From Sphaerulina vaccinii (Eukaryota; Ascomycota; Dothideomycetes; Mycosphaerellales; Mycosphaerellaceae): a DNA stretch of 64,000 nucleotides. The position numbers and the translations under genes are program-made. The notes beneath the pieces were generated by a model. It searched no databases. It was not told where the DNA came from and saw only the letters and a list, made by a program, of their open reading frames with translations. The stretch spans positions 372,001 to 436,000 of the forward strand of contig JAKUDP010000014.1 in the NCBI GenBank assembly GCA_022570795.1, read 5' to 3'. This document shows positions 55,548 to 64,000 of this stretch, one piece after another; position 1 is the stretch's first letter, and each line of letters opens with the position of its first letter.

Positions 55548-58500
55548 ATGGCCGAGCAAGATGCATCGCAGAAGAAGGCCAGTCGCTCTCTCATCAGACA
55601 GGTCTGTCGCTCTCTCTTATGATGTCTGTGCTGTTGCTTACTAGAATTCTCTAGGTACTTGGATATTCAAGTTATGTCGACACTGTGTGGCTGCTGCTTG
55701 CGACCACTGGAGCAATGCTCCAAGGCGCTCTGATGCCTGTGATGGTAGATTATACCCACGCTGGACGCCATCGGTGTCGGCTAACAACTGTAGACTTTAG
55801 TTTTCGGAACTCTTGCTGCAGCTTTTGCAGATCTCGCAGCTGGCTCGATCTCGAGAGCAGAGTTCTTGAGTGTCCTGGCTACTTTCACCTTATACTTCGT
55901 GTACTTGGCAATCGGCGAACTCGTTGGAAGCTATGCTATGTGGATCGGCTTCACACTCGCCGGTAAGTTCTTTCGAGCATTGGCTCATGGCAGCAACAGC
56001 CAGCTACGTCCTTGAGAGGCTCCAGGTCCCATGATCATAGCCATATCATGAGAGCGCATATATCTTATACTAGACCTATGGACCTTGACGTGTGAGTTTC
56101 AGCTAACAACGCACGAAGGTGAGAGCATAAACAACAACATCCGGTACGTATGTTCAGACACTGCGCCTATACCTGCATTCGACGAGCTTCTTGTTCAATG
56201 CTGATACTTCTCGAAGCCGAGCATTACTCAAATCCATTTTCGATCGAGGACCGGCATTTCTCGACAGGACTGGTACGGGAGAGGTTGCCAACTTGCTGAG
56301 CACCGACGCAGATGCGGTCAAAGACGCACTGTCTAGCAAGCTAGGCAGAGTGATTGCAGCATTCACAAGCGTCGTTGTAGCATTCATTGTTGCTTTCTCG
56401 CGGTCGTGGCGACTGACTCTGATCATGGGCAGTGGTCTGCTAGCTTTCGCTGCTGCTGGCGGTGCTGGAGCGTACTTCATAACGACATATACGGGACGAT
56501 CACTCGGGTTTCAATCTCAGGCGGCTACCGTAGCCCAAGAGGCTATCACTGGAATTGCATGCACCATGGCCAACTCGGCTGAAAAACGTCTTGCAAGCAA
56601 GTACAGCAGCATTCTCACTCAGAGCTACCGACCGGCCGTCATTGCTAGAGTGTCCGGAGAGATGATGATCGCCGTCATCACGGGCATCGCGACTTGCCTT
56701 TTCAGTCTAGCATTTTGGAAAGGCGCACGGTATATGGTCAGTGGACAAGCAAACTTTGCAGATATCGTGATCGTTCTTCTTGGTGAGTTGTTATAGGCTT
56801 CGCTTACAATATCTATACTGACAGACAACCATCTAGCCGTTCTCCTGGGCACAGCTTCTTTGGGTCTGGTAGGCCCGAATGCACAGGCAGTCGCGGCAGG
56901 CTCGACTGCTGCTCGGAGAATCTTCGACATGATGTCGGAACCCTCATCTTTGGACTCATCCTCAGAAATTGGCGAACACCCTGAGCATGTGCAAGGCTCA
57001 CTCTGCTTTGAGCAGGTTAATTTCGCATACCCCACCCGGCCAGAAGTGCAGGTCTTGAAGAATTTCAGCCTCAGAATTCCACCCGGGAGCACTACTGCTC
57101 TTGTTGGTGAGTCTGGCTGTGGTAAGACAACCATCGTGAAATTGCTGCAGCGCTTCTACGATCCGATGGAAGGCGATATTCTCCTGGACGAACGCCCTCT
57201 AAAATTGTTGGATCTCAAATGGCTGCGGAAACAGATCGCAGTGGTCAGCCAAGAACCTGATCTCTTCAACACTTCGATATACAACAACATACGGCATGGA
57301 CTGGTTCGATGTGGGGCCCCTACTGAGGAGGAAGAAGTTCGTGAGAAGATTGTGGCCGCAGCAAAAAGCGCTAATATACATGATATCATAATGGAGATGC
57401 CTGACCAGTACAACACCATCGTGGGCGAACGAGGATCAAGACTGTCCGGTAAGTTGGCATCGCTATCAACGTCTGCGCGTGACTGATCACAGCTCAGGTG
57501 GTCAACGCCAACGAGTGGCTATCGCTCGTGCTGTCGTCAATAATCCGGCTATACTCCTCTTGGACGAAGCAACGTCTGCACTCGATACAGTCTCGGAGAG
57601 CTTTGTACAGAGTGCACTTGCAGCTTCCGGACGGGGCAGGACAGTCCTGATCATTGCACATCGCCTGTCCACGATCAAGAATGCTGACAATATTGTGGTC
57701 ATGACTCCTGAGGGCATTGCTGAACAGGGGCGTTACGAAGAGCTGATACAAAATAAGGGCGCATTCTACAAGCTTCGAAACGCACAGAGCTTGATCAACA
57801 ATCTCGACATTCCTAAGAGCGCATCGCTAAGGCCTCAGACTTCGGACACCACCATTGCGGCCACCATCAACACCTCATACTCGGATGTCAACTCTGCAAA
57901 GCAGCTACTACCGACAAACGAGGAGGAGAGCGCCACGTCTCAGCCAGATGGCGACAACCACTTGTTGAGCAATCCTGGAGAGACCAAAAGCGTCTGGCGA
58001 TTTCTGAGTGACTTCACTCGGGAGAATCGTTGGCTATCAGCATTCGGACTATTCTGGGCTGTGATTTCCGGTGGCTCATCTACAGCTCAGTCGTACTTGT
58101 TTGCAAATGTAGGCGTCACCTACCAATACATGAGTATCAATACATGATGAGTATTGGATGTACTGACAAGGCTTTTCTAGGCTGTCACCAGCTTCAGTTT
58201 GAGAAACGACGACAATAGACACTTTCTCAGCAGAGTGGATTTCTGGGCTGGAATGCTAGTAGCGCTCGCGGGAGCGCAACTAGTGGCGCAAGCAATGAGA
58301 GGCTTATCACTGGCAATCTGTTCCGAGAACCTCCTCTTGAAAGCCCGAACGCAAGCTTTTGAGCAGATTCTGCGACAAGAGATGTCCTTCTTCGACATCG
58401 AGGGCAGTGCGAAACTCACAGCCTTGCTATCAACAAGAATGACGGAGCTGAATAGCATCACTCTCTCATCTATCGCCATCTTCGTGGTTGGCTTTACCGG

Positions 58501-59794
58501 GCTTCTATCCGCCCTCGCCTTGTCGATTAGTGTCAACTGGAAGCTAGGCTTGGTGTTCACTGCCGCTGTTCCTATTCTATTGGCATCTGGGTACCTCCAT
58601 GGAGCATTCGCAAGCACAAGAGAGGAAGAGTCTCGACAGGTCTATGCCGATGCGGTGGCTGTAGCCAGTGAAGCCGTCGACTGCATGGGCACAGTCACTG
58701 CATTAGGCCTCGAAGAACATATCGACCTACAGCTGTGGAATCTCTTGTCCACTCGCGCTCGAGAGAGTGCAAAGAAAGCTCACATAGCCTGCAGCATATA
58801 CGCCATGTCGCAGGCGTGCGTGTACTTATGCTTCGCTGGCTGTTTCTACTATGGCGGCCGGCAAGTTGCCAGAGGTGAAAGCTCTATGCTCGAGTTCTTT
58901 ATCTGCTACACTGCCATCGTCACAAGCACGCCGTCGACTGGGGCTTGCTTCAATCTTTTACCCGACATACGAAAAGCTGTAGAAGCTTGCAAGTCTTTGG
59001 TGGTCTTGCTGGCTCGACAATCTTGTATCGATACATCCTCGGACACTGGTCAAGCAATTGCAGTAGAGACTGGAAGAGTCACTGCTGAAAGTGTGTACTT
59101 CCGATATCCTACCAGAGAAGACGCGCAAGCTCTCTTCAATATCAGCATTGATGTTCTACCTGGGCAGTACATCGCGCTCGTGGGTCCTAGTGGATCTGGC
59201 AAAAGTACTATCCTGTCACTCATTGAGCGATTTTATGACCCTCATGCTGGCGCAGTCCTACACAATGGCATCGACATCCAGAGATTACACTTACGCAAAT
59301 ACCGCAAGCGTATGGCCTTGATCACACAGGATACCACCTTGTTCTCTGGAACTATTCGAGAGAACATCTCGTTGGCTTCGGACGATACCAGCGATGCTCA
59401 AATTCAGTCGGCACTCGAGGCTGCTGCCTTGAAAGACTTTATTTCGTCACTTCCAGATGGATTGGAGACGGAAGTTGGCTATCGTGGCTTGTCTCTGTCA
59501 GGAGGTCAAAGACAAAGAGTGGCAATTGCCCGAGCTCTACTTAACAATCCGCAAGTCCTGCTTCTCGACGAGGCAACTTCTGCTCTTGACACTACTTCTG
59601 AGCGTCTCGTCCAAGATGCGATCAATAGTGCCGCCAGAGGTCGGACGACTATCGCGGTGGCGCAACGACTGAGCACGATACGAAACGCAGATTGTATTTA
59701 TGTGATCGATCACGGCCGAGTGGTTGAATGTGGCACACACGAGCAATTGGTCAGCGCTGGGGAGGTATACACGCACATGGTCAACGTTCAGTAG
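55548..59794 (+). CDS. Full-length ABC transporter, MDR/ABCB type (TMD-NBD-TMD-NBD)
   Basis: Eight exons: 55548-55601, 55655-55744, 55794-55962, 56119-56143, 56217-56782, 56837-57448, 57498-58108 and 58181-59794; 1246 residues, phases closing. The N-terminal four exons are small and include a 25 bp exon, so that part is the least certain. The first membrane domain starts LPVM-TLVFGTLAAAF-like across intron 2. NBD1 has Walker A GESGCGKTT (about 392), QEPDLF, LSGGQRQRVA (interrupted by an intron within the first Gly codon) and LLLDEATSALD. The second TMD starts near residue 695. NBD2 has GPSGSGKST (about 1044), LSGGQRQRVAIARALL and LLLDEATSALD. Fungal ABCB proteins export hydrophobic toxins and metabolites. 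Position between cluster genes suggests efflux of, or self-protection against, the polyketide. Confidence 0.93.
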
Positions 59795-60081
59795 GCAAAT
59801 AAAGCCATCTGACGCAAGCTCCGTCAGTGAAAGCAGGAGCTGCAGTTTTTGAGTACTTGCACGATTCCAGCCAGTCCGACAATTGTTTGCACGAGTCAGC
59901 GATATGCCTCTGTACGCCAGCATTGCATCGTGGTCGAGCAGAATGCTGACAAAATCATTGGGCATTCCTCGGACCGACATTAGCGTCACTTCAATGGGAC
60001 GAGGCTTATATTGTTTGACACTGCTTCATCTGTGTGCAGACCTTCATCATCACGTCATATCAATTATCAAGTGTGGCTGCT

Positions 60082-61551
60082 ATGATGCGTTTCCAAAAGC
60101 TATCTCTGGTCTTCTGCTCCTCGATTCCTCTTCTGAGTCTAGCAAGACAAATTCCACCAGGAGAAAGGCCCGTCGATCTCGAAATACTCCGCGACGTGGC
60201 GATCATTGGTGGCGGAGCCTCTGGAGCATATGCAGCTTCGCATTTGGAAGAGTTGGGCTACTCTGTAGCACTTATCGAAGCCGAAAGCACGCTCGGAGGC
60301 CACTCGCAGACGTACACGGACACACGAAGTCAACAAGCAATTGAGTATGGGGTTGTCTTCTTCCACGACAACGAGGTCACTCGAGACTTTCTAGACCGAT
60401 ATGGAATTGAAGCATACAAGAATTCGATCACAGATCCTAGCCTCCATCCTATTGAGTTCTACGACTTCGAAACAGGCCAACCCAGCGGATTTCAACCACC
60501 TCACTTCAGCTCTGTTCAGGCGGCTCTCAGCAGATACAGTGAAGTCCTGGCAGCAAACTATTCCTATCTGGAGAGTGGTTACAACCTGCCCGATCCTGTT
60601 CCAGAGGAGCTACTCATGCCATTTCTCGACTTTGTTCGTAAACATGATCTAGAAGATATGTTGAACCTTGCATTCCAGATGGGCCAAGGCTACGGCGACT
60701 TCTTGCAAGTACCAACGTTGTATGCCATGAAGATCCTCAGTCACAACATCTTGAAGCAAGTTGAGCAGGGAAGTCTTCTCAGGATGCGAAACAACAGCGA
60801 GTTATATGATCGTGTAAGAGCCAGACTTCACAACACAGGCAGCGTGCTTCTCAGCAGCGCAGTTCTCGAGTCCACGCGGGAGCCTGACGAGGACGGCCAT
60901 GGTTCCTTATTGGTACAGACGCCGACTGGTACTGTCAAGATCCGATCGCGCTTGATCCTGAATACAATTCCCCCCACGGTCGAGAAACTCACTCCATTCT
61001 TCGCTCTCGACGAGGAGGAAACTTCTATCTTCTCTCGCTTCAAATGCAACTGGTACTGGGCCGGAGTGTTGCGCAACGCCCACCTTCCAAAATTCGAAAT
61101 TCAGAACGCTCACTCGACAAATCCAGGCGGAGTACCTAATCTTCCCGGAATGTATGTATTCGAGGCCACGGACTCACCGGACATACATACTTTCTGGTAT
61201 GGTGCTGATGCAGCCAACGGAAACCAGACAGAAGCCGGTGTAAAGAATTATGTTCTGGACACTATCAAGGCTATTCGAAGCGGAGAGAAGGGTTCGATGA
61301 CCGAGAACGTCAACGATCAAGAGATCGAATTCCTTGCCATTCGAAACTTCAGCCCGTTCGCCTGTATGGTTGACGGCGATGCGATACGTGATGGATTCTA
61401 CCGGGAGATGTATGGCTTGCAAGGACATAGGAATACTTGGTGGACAGGTGCAACCTGGCATACGCATGACTCCAGCAAGCTATGGGAATTTACCAGCTTG
61501 CTGGTAGACAGAATGGTTGCAAGGCTTGATACCGCTCATGTCGATCTGTAG
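60082..61551 (+). CDS. Secretory FAD-dependent oxidoreductase (amine-oxidase-like fold)
   Basis: An intronless 489-codon gene from ATG 60082; open codons upstream lack an ATG context and character. Residues 1-21 form a signal peptide (MRFQKLSLVFCSSIPLLSLA). The dinucleotide fold follows: VAIIGGGASGAYAASHLEE (GGGASG at 43-48) with an acidic strand end ALIEAESTLGGHSQTY. Later blocks are GVVFFHDNEVTRDFLDRYG, RSRLILNTIPPTVE and a final WWTGATWHTHDSSKLWEF that would close the FAD site. Fungal relatives are often annotated as beta-cyclopiazonate-dehydrogenase-like. Here there is no PKS-NRPS or prenyltransferase, so that activity is not implied. It may oxidise or dehydrogenate the polyketide in the secretory pathway or outside the cell. 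Confidence 0.85.
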   Translation: MMRFQKLSLVFCSSIPLLSLARQIPPGERPVDLEILRDVAIIGGGASGAYAASHLEELGYSVALIEAESTLGGHSQTYTDTRSQQAIEYGVVFFHDNEVTRDFLDRYGIEAYKNSITDPSLHPIEFYDFETGQPSGFQPPHFSSVQAALSRYSEVLAANYSYLESGYNLPDPVPEELLMPFLDFVRKHDLEDMLNLAFQMGQGYGDFLQVPTLYAMKILSHNILKQVEQGSLLRMRNNSELYDRVRARLHNTGSVLLSSAVLESTREPDEDGHGSLLVQTPTGTVKIRSRLILNTIPPTVEKLTPFFALDEEETSIFSRFKCNWYWAGVLRNAHLPKFEIQNAHSTNPGGVPNLPGMYVFEATDSPDIHTFWYGADAANGNQTEAGVKNYVLDTIKAIRSGEKGSMTENVNDQEIEFLAIRNFSPFACMVDGDAIRDGFYREMYGLQGHRNTWWTGATWHTHDSSKLWEFTSLLVDRMVARLDTAHVDL

Positions 61552-61929
61552 TGTATGGCGGTGGTACCACTAGAGCTAGGCAATACTTGCGTGGCCGTGA
61601 TGCGGCCGCGAAAAGTCAATTGTTGACAAACCAGCTCTGAACGATGAACGGATACGGTGCTGACTAGCCTTGCCGAATGAAAAGCTTTCTGCTTGGCTTT
61701 CAAGATCCTGTCATGTGCCAAGGCGCACTTGCAGGTAAGTGAAGTTTGTTGGCTAGTCTGTGGTTGTTACCAGGAAGTGAACTTTATAGTAGCCTGTCCC
61801 TCCACCCTAGCCGGTACCGGCGGACTTTGTCTCCGCCAAGACTAGGTGAGCAAAGCCTACTTAGGGTCCAGTCGAGTATACAGTCAAGGTCACCAATGGC
61901 CTTGGCCGTATCCTGAGGTCCATTTCGTA
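61552..61929. other. Convergent intergenic region, no gene recognised
   Basis: The FAD oxidoreductase and the serine hydrolase converge here. A short minus-strand open frame (61536-61721) is not supported. No repeat was noted. Confidence 0.6.
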
Positions 61930-62685
61930 CTATAAAATAGTCTCCGCAAAGCTGGCTAGTGTCTTGATCCCCTCAACTAGTCTCCCAACGTCACGACTCT
62001 TGATCGGCACTCTATGGCCACCTTCCCACTCCATCAGTCTCCGCGTTCCCGGTCGACAGTGCAGCTCGTACAGCTCGCGGTGCAAGGGCAACCCCGGGTC
62101 TGCCAGGCCATGAACATGTAGAGTCGGCAGGGAAAGAATTGCGCTGGCAGAAGTGCGGACCTCATCGCGGACGCCGTTGAACGAGACCACGGGTGCTCGG
62201 CCAGCGAAGATGACTGCAAATCTCCATGGTTGTCGCCAGATGAGGTCTGATGACAATCTAGCATCTCTCGATTGGGTGTGTAATGGTAATCCTCTGCGAT
62301 GCTGGACCTCGAGCAGCAAGCTCGCGGTCATCTTCCCTCCTTGACTGAAGCCAAGAAACCCAATCCACTCCCCAGTCCAGCCAGCCCGGTTATCAATCTC
62401 TATAGCGCGGCTCAATTGGCGTTGTACATCTTCCACAGACTGCATTTCACCGCTGGGAAGAAGCCAACTCCGGAATGGTCCCATATCTTCATATGTAGGT
62501 ATAACATCGGGTCCAGGACCTGACAGAAGAGGTGCATCGACGAAGACGAGGCGGAACAGCGGTGATAGATGGCGTATGAGAACTCGACACTGAGTCTTGA
62601 AGATTTCCGCTGATGACCCGCCGCCGTGGAGGCAGAGGATACGCGGTATGCTCTTCTGGGCATCTGACGTGGAGTAGAGGCTCAT
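61930..62685 (-). CDS. FSH1-family serine hydrolase (LovG-like thioesterase candidate)
   Basis: An intronless 251-codon gene beginning MSLYSTSDAQ. The alpha/beta-hydrolase core of the FSH1 family is clear: oxyanion strand RILCLHGGGSSAEIF (about 15-29), FVDAPLLSGPG, nucleophile elbow GFLGFSQGGKM (Ser114), VHGLADPGLP (Asp196) and WEGGHRVP (His224). The length is normal for the family. Small FSH1 hydrolases occur in many polyketide clusters; LovG of the lovastatin pathway releases the chain from a reducing PKS, and CitA-type members help a non-reducing PKS. Because the reducing PKS here has no release domain, off-loading or proofreading of that enzyme is a plausible job, though direct SAT transfer would make it dispensable. 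Divergent from the P450. Confidence 0.9.
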   Translation of the reverse strand: MSLYSTSDAQKSIPRILCLHGGGSSAEIFKTQCRVLIRHLSPLFRLVFVDAPLLSGPGPDVIPTYEDMGPFRSWLLPSGEMQSVEDVQRQLSRAIEIDNRAGWTGEWIGFLGFSQGGKMTASLLLEVQHRRGLPLHTQSRDARLSSDLIWRQPWRFAVIFAGRAPVVSFNGVRDEVRTSASAILSLPTLHVHGLADPGLPLHRELYELHCRPGTRRLMEWEGGHRVPIKSRDVGRLVEGIKTLASFAETIL

Positions 62686-63097
62686 GTTGGTCCAGTAGTG
62701 GTCTTGGTATTGCTCTCTGTGCAGGGTGTGGTATAGGCGCTATTGAGACACGATGAGTTTGGACTCCTTATAGGGAGTACGGGACGATATGCATGCCGAC
62801 TGTGGTGCCACCGCTTGGCAGCACACCGCCTTACTCCATGCATGGCTTCGATATGAACTAGGCGAGGCTCCAAGCGTAACCCTGGAATTGGCGATGCCAG
62901 CAACCACTGTACAGATCTGGCGGTCACTGGGCTTGGACATTCACAGCCTTGATGCGCTACTGTGTGCAGGCCGGTGTTCAGCAAGCCTTCACGGACATGT
63001 CCAGTCATTGTCCAGGAGTGGAAGACGCGGCCTTGGGCTCAGAGCAGTCGTTCCATCATACCGTTCCACTTGTGTGCACTCATATTTTGTTAGCAGA
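62686..63097. promoter_or_regulatory. Divergent promoter region, serine hydrolase / P450
   Basis: The 0.4 kb between two divergent starts probably holds both promoters. An open frame entering from 62789 in the P450 frame lacks an ATG and is treated as 5' leader. No named motif was recognised. Confidence 0.5.
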
Positions 63098-64000
63098 ATG
63101 GGTTATTTGGATGTGAAAGAAGTGCAGATCAGCATCGCTCTTGTTGCAGGTGTTGCAGCGCTCGCATTCTTGCTGTCCAATTGGAAGTCGGATGAATGTC
63201 AGCACATCCCATTAGCTGGAAAAGGCAGTCGGCGGCAGCGAGTGAAGGACTATCACAAGTCAGCAAAGAAGATCTTCATCGAAGCATGCCAGAACGTACG
63301 TGATCCTCGCGGTCGTCATAGAAGCGTACTCACATCTCGTCCAGTTCACCTCGCTCTTTCGCGTAGCTACACCTGAAGGCGATTATGTTCTTGTGCCATA
63401 TCACCTGGTAGGATAGTCAACTGGCTATAAATCCTTGGCGTAGTCTTGCTGATCTGGATTTCGCCTGCATAGACGAGCGAATATGGTTCTGTTTCTGAGG
63501 ATGTCTTCAGCCCACATGCTCCATTTGACCAGGTAAGTTGAATGCGTTCATAGGATGACAGTTGACTGACATTCTTTACAGTTCGTCGAAAAGGCCATCA
63601 CGGACATCAACATCACTTCGCAAGCCTTGATTTACTCTGTCAAGCAAGACCTTACACCTTCGTTGGGAAAGATCACGCCTCAGCTGTCCGAGGTGGCCAA
63701 GGACGTCGTGGAGTCTGAACTCACGAACTGCAATGACTGGACCGAGTTGGACCTACATCACAGCCTGATCAGCATGGTGACGATTGTATCGGGATGGGTA
63801 TTCGTTGGACCCGAGTACTCTCGCACCAAGGAGTACCAGGATCTTGCCACAGACTATGCCCAAGTTGCATTTGTTGGTCCAAAGATGCTGCAAATGTTTC
63901 CCACGTTCCTCCGGAGAGTAGTTGCACCGTTTCTACCTCCATTGAGACGTGTGAAGCGTTTCCATCAGCGCATCCACGATCTCTTGGGACCTGGTATAGG
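63098..64000 (+). CDS. Cytochrome P450, N-terminal part (3' truncated by window)
   Basis: Model: 63098-63295, 63345-63407, 63473-63532, 63582-64000 and beyond; introns 49, 65 and 49 bp. The second intron has a weak GTAGGA donor and is the least certain. The N-terminus has a membrane anchor (VQISIALVAGVAALAFLLSNW) after MGYLDVKE. Then comes FTSLFRVATPEGDYVLVPYHL, a typical beta-1 substrate-entry region, followed by EDVFSPHAPF, FVEKAITDINITSQALI, LTPSLGKITPQL and HSLISMVTIVSGWVFVGPEYS, matching the N-terminal half of fungal ER P450s (ent-kaurene-oxidase-like and similar families). The I-helix, ExxR and haem-cysteine motifs are beyond the window. In context it is a likely tailoring hydroxylase or epoxidase of the polyketide. 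Confidence 0.85.

Noticed and set aside
60082..61551. Naming the FAD enzyme beta-cyclopiazonate dehydrogenase
   Set aside because: The fold and layout are similar, but the cluster lacks the PKS-NRPS and prenyltransferase of that pathway, so the specific activity is unsupported.

Overview
The window looks like chromosomal DNA of a filamentous ascomycete (Pezizomycotina). Evidence: short 43-90 bp introns with GTRNGT donors and CTRAY branch points, mono-exonic multi-kilobase genes, a HET-domain gene, a fungal SEN1, a CRY-DASH and two iterative type I polyketide synthases. The gene content would suit a dothideomycete, but that is an impression only. I saw no rRNA, tRNA or CRISPR.

Left part (1-36.6 kb), general genome content: the 3' end of a CRY-DASH photolyase-like gene; a small F-box-like gene; a secreted phytase-like protein; a HET-domain protein; a membrane-anchored histidine acid phosphatase; a four-exon beta-lactamase-fold serine hydrolase; a small tail-anchored protein; a three-exon LYR-motif gene; an N-terminal acetyltransferase (NatD type) with a long coiled-coil/acidic/zinc-finger extension; an SRPBCC-fold gene; a multi-span membrane protein; a four-exon 958-residue orphan; the SEN1 helicase; a Laa2/DUF5102-like adaptor cofactor; and a 1299-residue membrane/coiled-coil orphan.

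Right part (36.6-64 kb, running off the end), a secondary-metabolite gene cluster: a highly reducing PKS (KS-AT-DH-degenerate MT-ER-KR-ACP), an O-methyltransferase divergent from it, a non-reducing PKS (SAT-KS-AT-PT-ACP-TE), an MDR-type ABC transporter, a signal-peptide FAD oxidoreductase, an FSH1/LovG-type serine hydrolase and the first two fifths of a cytochrome P450. A reducing plus non-reducing PKS pair with an intact starter-unit acyltransferase (SAT) and a terminal thioesterase is the arrangement known for benzenediol lactones such as resorcylic acid lactones. The simplest model is that the reducing PKS makes a reduced chain, the SAT passes it to the non-reducing PKS, the PT domain cyclises the aromatic ring, the TE releases lactone or acid, and the OMT, FAD enzyme and P450 decorate it while the ABC pump exports it. 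The product cannot be named from sequence alone. No pathway transcription factor lies in the window.

Between the non-reducing PKS and the ABC gene is a 2.7 kb stretch without a recognisable gene. It carries a 227 bp MITE-like element with near-perfect terminal inverted repeats flanked by TA.

Exon structures were worked out by eye from splice consensus and reading-frame phase. All multi-exon models given with coordinates close in frame.
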